Shown here: positions 1 to 10,844 of the stretch, in pieces
Layout of the letters: the number at the start of each line of letters is the position of its first letter
How positions within the stretch are numbered: position 1 is the stretch's first letter
Origin: Fallopia convolvulus
Taxonomy: Eukaryota > Streptophyta > Magnoliopsida > Caryophyllales > Polygonaceae
Direction: 5' to 3'
DNA length: 64,000 nt
NCBI GenBank assembly: GCA_964016875.1
Contig: OZ024722.1
Span: 17,180,576 to 17,244,575, forward strand
Position numbers and translations under genes: made by a program
Notes under the pieces: generated by a model
Seen by the model: only the letters and a program-made list of their open reading frames with translations
Databases searched by the model: none
Told to the model about the DNA's origin: nothing

Positions 1-7
1 TGCTTCG

Positions 8-811
8 TTAGCTAAAATCTGGGTCTAACAACCTCCGTCCTCTAGAAGAGCCCCGACCTCTGGAATCACCACGCCCACGGGAGGATCCTCGACCCTTGTT
101 ATCTCCACCTCGGTTTTTGTTGTTGGTGAAATTGGCTTCGGGCGTGGAAGAGGTGGTTTGATTGACCGTCATGTGGGGTGTGGACAGTAGGGAGTTTTGA
201 CGAGAGAGACGGGATTCATGGGTCATGAGATGAGAAAGTACTTGGTTGGAGGAGGGAAGGACTGGTTGGGTGGACAACGACGTAACAATGGAGTCATAGT
301 CAGTCCCCAAGCCTGCTAGGATGTAGATTACGAGCTCCTCGTCGGTGATGAGTTGGCCGACTGCTTGGATGGATTTCACCAGCGTTTTGGCCTTGTTAAA
401 ATACTCATTGATGTTCTCTGCCCCTTTATTCAGTGTGGCGAGTTGGAGGCGGCTCTGTACGATCTGGGCACTGGAACGAGCGGCAAATACCTCATGAAGG
501 CGTGACCAGATCGTGGCGGCAGTGGAACAGTCCAAGATCTGAACCATGACGCTTTCTGTGAGAGAAGAGGTCAAGAGGGCAACAACTAACTGATCCTTAG
601 CGAGCCATTCTGAGTGCTCTTTGGCTTGGTTAGCAGAGGGACATGGCTTGGAGCCATCCAAATAGCCATAAAGCTGATGTGCTCGTAGATAGGGAGAAAT
701 TTGAGCTTTCCAAACAGGAAAATTTTCATTTGACAGCTTTATTGTGTTAAAGGTAGTAATGGAAGGTAGGGTAGGTGAGGGAGATGGTAGGGGTAAAGGT
801 TCTGGGGCCAT
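8..811 (-). CDS. Copia retrotransposon gag protein
   Basis: This 267-residue open frame is the capsid (gag) part of a Ty1/Copia element. It carries the plant Copia gag fold signature: an N-terminal LSNENFPVWK segment near residue 26, then YLDGS near 50, and an ILAGLGTDYDSI segment near residue 165. The C-terminus is a GRG-rich basic tail that would bind RNA. The frame stops after RRLLDPDFS without a CCHC zinc knuckle, so it may be prematurely terminated; the rest of gag-pol would lie beyond the left edge. The start is the ATG at 811-809, about 55 bases downstream of a clear primer-binding site, as expected for a 5' end of an element read leftwards. The family call is secure; whether it is active is unknown. 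Confidence 0.85.
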   Translation of the reverse strand: MAPEPLPLPSPSPTLPSITTFNTIKLSNENFPVWKAQISPYLRAHQLYGYLDGSKPCPSANQAKEHSEWLAKDQLVVALLTSSLTESVMVQILDCSTAATIWSRLHEVFAARSSAQIVQSRLQLATLNKGAENINEYFNKAKTLVKSIQAVGQLITDEELVIYILAGLGTDYDSIVTSLSTQPVLPSSNQVLSHLMTHESRLSRQNSLLSTPHMTVNQTTSSTPEANFTNNKNRGGDNKGRGSSRGRGDSRGRGSSRGRRLLDPDFS

Positions 812-865
812 GGTTGATAAAAGAAGGACCTTTTTTTAGATCTGTAGGCGTAGGCCTTTTTTTAA

Positions 866-878
866 GGCTCTGATACCA
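866..878 (-). other. Primer-binding site of the Copia element
   Basis: Read on the minus strand this is TGGTATCAGAGCC, the standard complement of the 3' end of plant initiator methionine tRNA. It directly abuts the LTR and precedes the gag start, fixing the direction of the element. Confidence 0.85.
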
Positions 879-1213
879 TGTTGAATGTTAGAGAGAAAGA
901 GATATTTTGGTGAATGAAATTCTCAGTTTTCATTGATTTGCTGAATGATGTACATGATATATTTATAGCTAGCTACAATGTAGGATCTAGTGACAAGTGT
1001 CCTATTCTTGGGCAACAAGACATAGATGGGAAAGCTCTAGAATTTAGGTGAGTCACTATAGTGATGTCACGGATGATGGTAGGCTAATACTCCAAGAGTG
1101 AGTCCAAATCTGAGGTGTCCATAGTTATTCTCCAAGACTTCGTCTTGTGTATTCGTTGTGCACAACTTGTTCCCCTTGAAATTCTTCTGTTCCAAACTCA
1201 GCTTTGATCAACA
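879..1213 (-). mobile_element. 5' LTR of the Copia element
   Basis: The segment starts TGTTGAATG and ends GATCAACA on the plus strand, giving TGTTG...CAACA inverted ends, and its inner end touches the primer-binding site. A TATA-like stretch is present around 957-970 on the minus strand. The outer boundary is set by the CAACA terminus only; the partner LTR is outside the window, so the target duplication cannot be tested. Confidence 0.72.
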
Positions 1214-2107
1214 CTTTTTTATTATTTTTGTTGCTTTCTAGCTTGCTTGTTTGTTAGCGTGGTTGCTCTCTCATGTTGGTTGTCTGGCTGCTAATTTATT
1301 ACACATGTCTTATACATCAAATTCTTTTCTCATCAAAAAAAAAAAAATTCAAGTACAATTATGATAACATTCATATATTAATTATTTTTGGAATCAAATA
1401 ATTATTACAATTATAACTTATTTATAGATATTGTTTAGAAAATTACATTCATTTATTATAAATAATAACTTTAAAATAATATTTAATCAATCATAAAACC
1501 TGATATATTGATTTTTAAAATATTAAGAAATATATAGATATGTCATTGAATATTTAGCTGAGTTTAAATTTTTTTTTATTTATCATAAAATAGTTGATTT
1601 CTAACATCAGTTTTTCAATCTAACATAAAATAATAATATATGTATAGATTGGTTACTAAAAATTTAGTAGAGAATAAAGATAATTTATTTTTTAAAAAAT
1701 TAAAATATAATAGATAGGTTTTGATTTAACATGAATAATAAATATTATTTATTTATTAAAAATAAAACATTATACATAAGGATTGTATTAAAATAAAGGT
1801 AATTTAAATATTTAAAAATCTAAAATTATAGATAAGATTTTATTAATATGAAAGATAAAGATAATTTAGTTATCGAAAAGTTAAAATATAATTTTTTAAT
1901 GTTATGTGTGGTTAGAATTGTTTTGGTGGCTCAAAGAGAGATATCTTTTATATAGAGAGATTTGCATAAATTACCCTAATTTACCTTTTTATTTACACGT
2001 TAATTGAGTAGAATGTTTTTATTTATCATATAGCCTACAAGCTTCTTCCTCTATCCTCCCTCTTGAGATCCAAATCTCATGAGGATCTCCATCTCTCAAA
2101 TCTCATA
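1214..2107. other. AT-rich spacer without a gene
   Basis: Very AT-rich sequence with many short A and T runs. I see no coding frame, repeat array or element boundary that I can support. Confidence 0.7.
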
Positions 2108-2302
2108 TGTAAGGCCCGATGCCTTAGAAGTGCAATCTCATGCCGACCTAAGGACTTCCCAAGAGGTCACCCATCCCGGTACTACTTTCACCCTTGCACG
2201 CTTAACTTCGGAGTTATTTGTCCTCACTCTAATCTTGAAAAGGAAGAGCTCTTGTTGACATGGGGAGCACTTCAATCCCTTAAAAATTATCAAGGTGTTA
2301 CA
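2108..2302 (-). mobile_element. Cassandra-like solo LTR carrying 5S rRNA sequence
   Basis: The 195-bp unit starts TGTAAGGCCC and ends GGTGTTACA, with TGTAA/TTACA inverted ends. Its minus strand contains a long match to plant 5S rRNA, the hallmark of Cassandra terminal-repeat retrotransposons in miniature. Flanks read TCATA on the left and TCATC on the right, close to a 5-bp target duplication. No partner LTR is seen within 1 kb, so it is called a solo LTR. An open frame over this region (2063-2431) is incidental. Confidence 0.8.
2159..2208 (-). promoter_or_regulatory. 5S-type internal RNA polymerase III promoter
   Basis: On the minus strand the A-box region AAGTTAAGCGTGCAAGG (2208-2192) is followed by the C-box region GGGATGGGTGACCTC (2177-2163), in the order and near the spacing of plant 5S genes. 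Small differences from 5S consensus (AAGG for TTGG, GTGAAAG for GCGAGAG) fit a Cassandra-type LTR rather than a genuine 5S gene. Confidence 0.72.
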
Positions 2303-2699
2303 TCATCTCGATTACACTCCTCTGACCTCACCAAGTCATCACCTATTCTTGCTCCCTCTCCTCATCCGGTAAGGTTTGTGGCAGCGATTTTGCGATTGAG
2401 CTTCGAAAGAGGAAATTTGGAGAGAAAGTAGAGAGAGTAACGAAGATCGGAGAAAAGACAGATGAGATTGGGAGAAGATATTTTGATATTAGATACCAAA
2501 TCGGGTGAGCCCCGTGGCTTTTTATACACAAAACTGAGGCAATGACCCATAGTGCATAACTACCGAAACAAACCGGCTCATTAACAAAGTTTTAGTACGA
2601 GAATTGGTTATAAATCGGGTTTGGGTAAAATATAAAGAGATATAACGTATATGAAAGGGATTTCTAGAGCATTACTTCCCTCGTGAAGAATAGACTTAA

Positions 2700-3420
2700 G
2701 TCTCGAATTCGGGATATTTAGCAATACAATCCGATTAAAATTCTCAAGTGACTTGCTCCCCAGGCAGACCCTTCCACCAAATGAGTACCTTGGTTGCTCT
2801 TTTGACCATTTTTCACTCCAAGATGGCTTCTCGTGAAGAGTAGACTTGTCCTCAAGTCTCCACTAGTGATGACTATCTACTCCAAGTGTAAGGTGTATCA
2901 GCTACCATACACCTTAGGTAAGTCTCGAAAGAGTCTTAGTTTGGCCATCAAAATGAGGGGGGTATGTTGTGGACATAGATAAGTCAACTCCATGAACTCA
3001 AAAAAGCTCCCTCTAAATCTCACTAAGGAACAAAGGATCACTATCACTAATGATGGACTTTGGCATCCCATGGAGCTTGAAGATATGATCCAAATAATAC
3101 TAAGCAATACCTAATGCAGTGCAAGGATGGGAGAGTGAGAGGACGTGTGCATTTTTTCTCAAGAGATCCACCACCACCAATATAGTACGCTTGTTAAAGG
3201 AAGGAGGCAAGTCTTCTACAAAATCCATACTCACACTTTGCCATATTCCATTCGGAATGCTTAAAGGTTGCAACAGTCTCGGGCTGGCAGAAGTGTCATA
3301 CTTGTTCTTTTGACGAGTAACACAATTCCTGATATAATTCTAAATCTCAATGCTCATTTTAGGCCAATAAAATAGAGATTTCATTCTTTGAAATGTGACA
3401 TTTCCCCCTAAATGTCCACC
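2700..3420 (-). pseudogene. Chromovirus integrase and chromodomain, broken
   Basis: Minus-strand translation gives the integrase core around 3107-2898 with a PKSIISDSDPLF segment, followed in another frame by remnants of the AYHPQTDGQTE region. Near 2803-2738 a third frame reads WKGLPGEQVTWEF, the typical end of a retrotransposon chromodomain, followed by AKYPEF. The domain order integrase then chromodomain is diagnostic of chromoviruses. Several stops and at least two frame changes make it non-functional. Confidence 0.7.
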
Positions 3421-4014
3421 CATAACAAAATCATGCAGGCAATTTAATATATGTAGTTTTACTAAATCATCATTCCCCACCACTAATTTTCTACATTTGT
3501 GCATCTCCCCATTGACAAAGGAAAATTTAGGGTTAGAATTAACATTAACTTGCAAATCAATAATTAACTTTTGTAAAGCAAGATTTGTTTCCCATAAGAG
3601 CTTTAGAGAAACATAGAAGCCTTGATGTACTTGTGACAAAGTAATATGTAAGAGTTGGGCACCAGATATTCTAGACAAAGCATTTGTAACATGATTTTCC
3701 TTGTCTTTCTTGTATTGGATCTCATATGAATACCCCATTAACTTGGATAGCCACATATGTTGGAATGGAGTTGAAATCTTTTGTTCCAACATATATTTCA
3801 AGCTCCTTTGGTCTATCTTGATGATGAAAGGTTGGTGAGACAAATAGGAGCTCCAACGTTGATCTGCATAGACAATAGCTAAGAGTGATTGGTGCTTTGG
3901 GCCTAAGGAGTGGCTAATGAAACATATAGGACGATGCTCTTGCATCAATACTTCCCTTATGCCAATATTTGAAGCATCAATTTCAACTATGAAGGTCTTC
4001 TCAAAATCTGGCAA
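3340..4014 (-). pseudogene. Chromovirus RNase H and start of integrase
   Basis: The 224-residue frame begins inside the RNase H domain. EIDASNIGIREVLMQ carries the first catalytic aspartate in the usual TDASxxGIGAVLxQ context, and ICFISHSLGPKHQ and YLSHQPFIIKIDQRSLKY follow. It ends with the HHCC zinc-finger start of integrase (CLHDFVMGGHLG near residue 195). It is a well-preserved fragment of pol, but the frame is cut off upstream from the reverse transcriptase by stops. Confidence 0.8.
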
Positions 4015-4341
4015 TGCTAAGACAAGTGTAGAGCTTAAAGCAACTGTTAACTCAATAAAGGCTTCCTTAGCTTGTTTTCCTCACTAAAAATTGTCCTTCT
4101 TAAGAAAGGATGATAAAGTTTTGGCAATTATACTATACCTCCTGATGAACCTCCTATAATAGTTGGCTAACCGAAGAAAACTCCTTCACTGCTTTTGATT
4201 TATTGGAGTCAACCACTCTTGGATAGCTTGGATCTTGCTAAGATCAGTGTATACATCTTGAGATGATATAAAATGCCTTAGGTACTCAATGATAGTCGCC
4301 CCAAAGGTGCATTTAAAAGGTTTTAAAAACAGTTGTTGCTG

Positions 4342-4968
4342 CTAGAGGATTTCAAGCACTACTCTTGGATGTTGTACGTTTTCTTCCCAAGTAGGACTAA
4401 ATACATCTAAGAAGACATGCAATAACTTCCTGGCAATTGATCTAAATACACGGTTCATAAGCCCTTGGAAGATGCAACGTGTGTTAGTTAAGCCAAATGG
4501 CATATTCAGGAACTCATAGTGGCTAGAGTGGGTTATAAAATCTATTTTATACACATCTGAAGGTTTCATGCATATCTGGTGGATACATCTCGAAGGTGCA
4601 ACTTAGAAAAGTAGTTATATCCTCCTAACTCATCTAAGAGATCTTCTAGAAGAGGGCTAGGGTATTTATCTTTGGTGGTATGTTTGGTTTAGGCTTCGAT
4701 AATCAACACATAACCTCCATGTTCCATCTTTCTTCTTCACTAATACCACAAGTGAGGCAAAAGGGTTGGCACTATATTGGATAATCCCCTTTTTTAGCAT
4801 CTCTTGCACTAGTTTATCTATGACATCCTTTTTCAAAGAGGGATATCTATATGGTCTTTGATTTATTAAAGTGGTATTAGGTTGTAAGGGAATTTGATGG
4901 TTAAAACCCTCTCTAAATGGTGGTAGCTCAATGGGATCCTGAAACACCCCTTCAAACTCAACTAGCAA
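4342..4968 (-). pseudogene. Chromovirus reverse transcriptase, broken
   Basis: Two minus-strand frames cover the polymerase. The first (4968-4666) has KGIIQYSANPFASLVVLVKK and WRLCVDYRSLN, the fingers region of Ty3-type reverse transcriptase. The second (4569-4342) has HYEFLNMPFGLTNT. The catalytic motif, normally F-x-D-D, reads VFLDVF, so the second catalytic aspartate is valine. Together with the frame break this argues for an inactive enzyme. Confidence 0.85.
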
Positions 4969-5241
4969 CTATTGTAAGTCTTCCCTCCTAGAAGGTTGCT
5001 CCGCTGACTGAAATATGATAGAAAAACTTTGATGACTAGTTGGTTTGCCCCTTTGACTTCACTGAACTGAATTGCAACAAGGCTAATTGTGGATCACGTT
5101 GCATGATCTTGTTCATGTTCTCACCCTTAATTAACTTGCAACCTGAGTTACTGGCTCCTTCAAAATCATTTTATCCCTAAAGACAAAGAATTCCATAGTC
5201 ATGTTTACAAAGTCCCATAAGATTGGCCCAATAGTTGTCAA

Positions 5242-5598
5242 TCACTGAATGCCCAACACTAGATCACAACACTCGAGAGATAAAGTCCTGACTTCATCAA
5301 TGTAGGTATGACCTTGCATGGTCCATGCCAAATCCTTGCACAAAAATGTTGAAGTTAGTTTGTTACCACCTATAGTTTTGACAATTAGAGGTGGTTCCTT
5401 TATCAAGTTACAACCCAACAACTTTGTTGTCTTTTCTACCATAAAATTCAAGGTAATACCAAGGTCTATTAAGATATATATCTGACACTTGTTGAGATGG
5501 CCAAAAATCTTCATGCAATTATAATTGACTGTTCCATGTAGAGCTTTAATAGAAATTTGAGGTTCATCAGTCAAGGCTTCTATATGTGATTCAACCAA
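5242..5598 (-). pseudogene. Chromovirus aspartic protease
   Basis: A 118-residue minus-strand frame matches the retropepsin part of Ty3 gag-pol. IYILIDLGITLNFM corresponds to the LIDSGSTHNFI active-site segment, but the catalytic D-S/T-G is D-L-G. A CCDLVLGIQ segment near the end corresponds to the usual CDLVLGIQWL, the last strand of the protease before the reverse transcriptase. Likely inactive. Confidence 0.65.
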
Positions 5599-5689
5599 TA
5601 TAAGCTCATGATCAATATTCCCATCAATGGATTCATCCTCACATTACATCATATAGATTTGTACCCTCCTGTTCTTGAGATAGTGGATA

Positions 5690-6950
5690 AGTGTGTAAGG
5701 ATCATCACAATACATACACAAATCTTTGTTTTTCCTCTGATGTCCGCCTTTTTAGTCATGTTTTTAGGGTGTGTTTTTGTGTGTTTTAGTCTTTTTCTTT
5801 AGTTTTATGTTTTGTTTTGAGTCATTTGTGTTTTTGTGTAGGTTTTTAGAAGCTATTTGGAGTACTTTTGAGCAAAAGAGCAAAACCGAGGAGAAAAACT
5901 TAAGGAAAATCTCAAGGAATGAAGTTCATAAAGTCATTGAAGATCAAGTTTAACCTTGTAAAGAAGTAGAGAAATTCGTTACAAAGACATAGGAAAAAGA
6001 ATCGATTCAAACGGAGTTGTAACGAATTCTCTACGCAAGTTTTACTCAAGGTTGTTCGTAGTGCTGTAACAGGGTCGGTACTGAGGCATCCCGTGTCGTA
6101 GCAAAGACCGATTCGGCACAATTAAAAGGCTTTTATCCTATTTCCTTTTATGTTATTAGATAGATAGAGGGAATATATCTGATTAGAAGATTTATTTCCT
6201 TAGAGATAGCTTTTAGATAGATTAGTTTCTCTATAAATACCCTTCTCTAGCTCTTGTTTTGAGGGACGACAAACACGACACACGATTAAGGAGGGGACGA
6301 TTGAGAGGAGGAGAGAGGGGGACGAGATTTGTGGAGTTACTTGGAAGACAAGTTTTGTTTGCATTCAAAGTTGTGAGCTTTCTCTTTAATTTAGTTTTGA
6401 TGTTTTTAATTATGAATTGTGAGTAGTCTTTCTCTCTAAGGTTGGGGTTGAACCCAACAATGGTTGTGTATGCTTGTTTATGATCATGTCTTGATTGTTT
6501 TTATTGCATGAATCTATTCTCTTGTTCTTAATCCTTGAAACGAAAGTTGATAGGAATTTCTCATTCATAGTTGAAGCGAAAGCGGAAACCTTGAATCAGA
6601 ATAGTCAATTTAGGATTTTGAAGTGAAAGCGGATCTATCCTAGTTGAAGGAGAAGAGATTAGATAGTAAGTTTATTGATTGAACGAAAGTTAGTTGATTT
6701 ACTTGCTTTGGTTGACGAAAGTTGACACCTTTATGTGATAAAAGCATGATCTTTATGTTTTATAGCGTTGGCATTGCATGATTATTGTTGTGGTGATACT
6801 TTTACCTTAGATTTTCTCCTCTCTTGCTAAATTCCCTAGATTTAATTGATTGCTTGTGTGACAAGTAACAGAACTTAGCACTAACTATCTCCCGTGGACG
6901 AACCTGACTCCCCTGTACTCAGCGGGGTCTTGATTATAAATTTATTTATT
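5690..6950. mobile_element. Non-coding insertion splitting the chromovirus gag
   Basis: Gag coding on the minus strand reaches an ERMLRGF segment near 6980-7000 and resumes near 5690 with IHYLKNRR, the equivalent of the GHRCKNRQ zinc-knuckle exit. The roughly 1.25 kb between them is foreign. On the plus strand it holds T-rich sequence (5700-5840), a purine-rich part, a TATAAATA box near 6232, and a long AT-rich tail ending near a CCGTGGACGAACCTGACTC phrase at about 6893. I found no clean terminal repeats or target duplication, so the element class is unresolved. Confidence 0.5.
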
Positions 6951-7029
6951 GTCAAGAAACCCTCTCAACATCCTCTCTTGTATTTCTTCTAGGAAATATT
7001 TTTCTGGTTATTTGCTCACCAACTAGCTT

Positions 7030-8577
7030 ATTTGTGTTTAGGTTCGGCTTAACTTGGAAGGGATTAGGAGGGCTAGTATGAGGTGGGGTAGGTAGAAGAG
7101 GATTAGTATTTTGATTTGGGTTGGAGTAGGTGTTGTGTTTGGGGTAATTTGTTCTTTGTTGAGCTAATTATTGTAAGGACGACTCATGTAATTTGGCTAG
7201 GCGAGCAACCTCACTCAAAGTGCAAGGGTAAAACAATCTTACATGCATTTGGAATTGCAGATATAGGCCGGCCATAAAAATGCTAAGTGTCAGGTCATTA
7301 GCTAGGTTAAAATGAGTGAGCATTCAAATTTGTCTAAGTATTGCTCACAGGTTCTGCTTGCTTCAAATTAACCAAGTCATCTAAAGGATCGTCATATAAA
7401 CACCCAAATCTAGCATAAATATCTACTATGTACTCATGCCAGGTTGGGAATTTCTCCTTATGTAATTATGATGCCACTACAGTGCTTTCCCTTCTAGATG
7501 GAGAGAAGCTAAGCGAACCTTCATATATGGTATTGTGTTATTGAGAAAGAATTGTTCACATTTGTAAATCACTCCTTAATCAAAGTCTCATAGAACCTTG
7601 GAAACTCCAACTTGTCCAAACACAATGTTAGTCCTCCTTGGAAGAATTGGTCCTGTTGGTTCATTTGTGGCATCAGAATCCTTTAATTTTTCAACTGATT
7701 TGCTTCGATCACACTGACTTTAACAAATTTAAGTGGATCTCTAGTGAGAAGTATCTGATTCCTAAATCTTGGTGGATTTGAAGTCATCGGTGGCCGATTC
7801 ATGAATCTTGATGTGTTTGAGCTCAAATTCTGATGATAAGCTTGATTAGGTATTTCCACGCATGCGGGATGACGATTCGTGATTGGAGATGAAGAAAAAT
7901 CACCTACCACCATAGCTTAAAATGGAGTTGAAGTCGAATGTAAGCTGGCTACGAGGTTCACCATCACTTTCTTCATCTCTACCATGTCCTGCTCGAGCGT
8001 ACAACTCGATTGCGTCAATTCTTGTTTCATCTCAAGCTTGACTTCTTCAAATTGGCGAGTTGTCTCTTTGATTTGTCGAGCCTAAGACATTCGGACCTCA
8101 TCAACATGCTGATTCAACTCATGCAATAAGTGATTGTGCGTCTTCATCATAACCTGAGGAGTAAGGGCTCTAATACTAATGCATAAGCGATTTTGCGATT
8201 GAGGTGATAAGAATTCTAGCAAAACCCATCAAATCTTCAAGTTCTAAAAAAATGCAAGTGGACATCAAGAACCTTGTGACAATAGTGTAGCATCTTCAAG
8301 CGTGTATCATGCTTGGTAGGCACGAAAGCTCTTCACATTGTAAATCTGAGTTCCGACCAATTCTTGATGGGATGACATCCTTGAGTACGACAGAGATGAA
8401 CAACATCAACCCCCAATCATATGCAACATCTCGAAACACACTTGTGACTACATGCATACATTCATCATCTGAATAGCCATAGAAATCCAAGAATAGAGTT
8501 GTATCCTCCTCCCATTCAAAGTAATAGGCAGGATTATACTCTCCACAAAACAAATCAATCCTCCTTGGAATATTCAC
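7030..8577 (-). pseudogene. Chromovirus gag, broken
   Basis: Fragments in different minus-strand frames correspond to a Ty3 gag. FCGEYNPAYYFEWEEDTTLFLDFYGYSDDE at the start (8577-8296) is the capsid N-terminal PEAYLEWE region. MHVRLFYPCTLSEVARLAKLHES near 7250-7170 is the capsid end. A proline/asparagine-rich linker with PNQNTNPLPPTPP precedes the zinc knuckle. Multiple stops break it. Confidence 0.6.
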
Positions 8578-9060
8578 TTGAGTCGGTTTCCACTTGAGTC
8601 GGTTGCTTCTTCTTTAAGAACAAGGCAAAGACTTGATCTTGAGTAATTATTACAACTGGCTTTCTTGGATGGCAATGCAAAGATCCAAACTTGTGTTCCA
8701 AGGCAAGAGAAAGAGACACCTAAGGCTGGTTTAGGCGGAAAAATCCTCCTTGCCTTGCGTGGCAAGGCAAGTGGAGTCGCTATCGGTTGTGGGGTGTTGG
8801 TAGTGGAGTATCGTCGAGTAATTTTAGGTTTTTGGAGGTCAAACAAATCCGTTCTTGACGAAATTTTATATGCTCGGAATCGTATCGAAATTCTCTATAT
8901 GAATATGAAGTTATATTCTAGAAATTTCCGCCAAAATGTTTTTCCGAAAAGGACCAGAACATTCGACAATGGTATGCAAATCGAAAGGCTAATATGGTGC
9001 ATAGATTGTTGACAAATATGAACAAGAACTCAACTTGATTATCTAACTCAAAATCTCTGG

Positions 9061-9073
9061 GCTTTGATACCAA
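9061..9073 (-). other. Primer-binding site of the chromovirus
   Basis: Minus strand reads TTGGTATCAAAGC, one change from the initiator-tRNA complement TGGTATCAGAGC, followed after one base by the LTR end at 9075. Confidence 0.75.
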
Positions 9074-9074
9074 T

Positions 9075-9810
9075 TGATACATGATGACCATTGGGATGAA
9101 GATTATCACTAGATGAATTGACCAGGGTATGGATCTCGAGTTCTCTCGGTGGAATATGGAGTTGTGTATGAAGTCAATGTTGAATTTGGATTGAAAAATA
9201 AACACGTGAACAATGGAAGCAAAAGATGTTTCGATTGATAAGTGAGGATCACCTTAGCCAAGCTGCTCTCACAAAAATTCAACCAAAATTATTAATATTA
9301 TTAATGATCATAAGAGTATTTAAAAGAGTACAACTTGGAGGACAAGACATCACCTTGCTCATTATATCCTATCTAATTATAAGATTATAATATAGATGAT
9401 ATTCTTCCTAACAAAGAATAGAAAAATCAGAATTAATAAAAGATATAATAATAACTTAAAGATAGAATTAAGGAAAGTTAAATATTCTCGTAAGATCTTG
9501 TACTACTCTCAGTAAAACACAATTTTACCCATCTTATCGTTAGATTTTTCATCTTGACATCACTTGTGAAGTTGTAGGTATTCTAATAAGCTTTCCAACA
9601 CAATTTGAATCGCCTCAATATCAATTTTCTATCTAAAGATATGATTGTTTACTGAACACTACCTAGAATGATGGGAGCTTGAACTTCCGAAAATATCTCC
9701 AACTTTATCCTCTTTCTTGGAGGTCTTGGACATCTTGCATGATATTCTTATAAGGAAAATTTGATATTTTGAGGACCTCTTTATACCTGAATGCTTGGGA
9801 CCTCTTATAA
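9075..9810 (-). repeat. Chromovirus LTR, copy 1
   Basis: Starts TGATACATGATGACC next to the primer site. Homology to the second copy at 11702-12205 runs to about 9810, which I take as the outer limit; no clean terminal CA was identified, so the right boundary is approximate. Confidence 0.5.
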
Positions 9811-10844
9811 GGTCTAGGCCTCTTTCTCATGCTCGCCCTCCTCCATGACTCATTTGCCTTGAATGATTCCCGTTCTACATCATTCTCCTCCACTTGGTTG
9901 TGAATCGTCCTCAATTCGTGTCTGGATGTAGATAAAATCAGACAAAGGACTCAATGAAAGGACAAGATACTCATCAGCATAGTCCGAATGATAATAAGTA
10001 GATGAATCTTCAATCAAGCTCCCATAAAAAAACTTGCGAATGCGGTGCAAGGCCACTAGGTGATGAGTTGTAGTGTTCAATAGACATTCGAACTTCATCC
10101 TGGATGATGTTTTTTGGAGAGTCATCTTCAACTAAACCATGAAGTCCCACAAATTTTGGAGTGAAACACAAGAGGTTTGCGTGGAGAACACATATGATGC
10201 CCAGTGATGCAACGTCATTTGATACAAGTTGTAGGTACTCAGTGGGAAAACGGTCTCCATACAACTTAAATTTTGAAAAGGCTCAACATTACCAGAATCA
10301 GGAGGCTCCACAAAATTTGAGGGCAATTGGACAACAATAGCTTGATGATCATTGTTAGCACTCTCCTACACTTTGTTGCATGAAGAACTCAACGGAATTG
10401 CCTCGACATCTGAGGGATTTTCTTGGCACGTCTTCTTTGATTCATAATCTCATAATGATCCATAAGATATGTCAAAATTAGAAATGGAACAATTGACAAT
10501 GGCTTGTGCAACGCCGTTGGCAATTGATGGCTCAGTGCATTGAAACACTTATTGAGGTGGTGCTTATGTGTAGGTTGTGTTGGCAACCTCCTCCATGGAA
10601 TTCTCAATTGAAAATTCCTCCTCCACTTAAGGTGGAGTTACCTCTTCAAGAGCAATAACAATTTCTGTCACCCCTTGGAGATTGTAGTAATAGGTCTACG
10701 CTCTTTGCACTTGCACCGAAGAATCAACATCTTTAGTTAAATGTCCCATTCTTAAAACTACATCCAAATAAACCTTGAATGGGGCAGTCAATCCATCCAC
10801 AAAATATGGTAAAAGACAATTTGAGGCTATTGGAATTCCCGCAA
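9811..10844. other. Repeat interior without recognised gene
   Basis: Lies between the two copies of the chromovirus LTR-leader unit. Several minus-strand frames of 60-95 codons occur, but none has a domain I recognise and they overlap each other in different frames. Probably decayed retroelement interior. Confidence 0.5.

Larger units (their letters stand above)
2690..9810 (-). mobile_element. Decayed Ty3 chromovirus (one LTR, leader, gag, pol)
   Basis: Reading right to left, the order is LTR (from 9075), initiator-tRNA primer site (9073-9061), leader, gag relic (8577-7030), protease, reverse transcriptase, RNase H, integrase and a chromodomain relic near 2800-2700. That order and the C-terminal chromodomain identify the chromovirus lineage of Ty3 elements. 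Almost every domain contains stops or frameshifts and a 1.2-1.3 kb non-coding insertion splits gag. I could not find a downstream LTR near 2.1-2.7 kb, so the 3' end appears truncated. The copy cannot be active. Confidence 0.8.

Noticed and set aside
2063..2431. 122-codon frame on the plus strand
   Set aside because: It runs through the antisense of a 5S-derived LTR and has no protein signature.
8665..9012. 115-codon plus-strand frame
   Set aside because: It covers the leader of the minus-strand chromovirus; composition reflects GGCAAGG repeats, not a protein.
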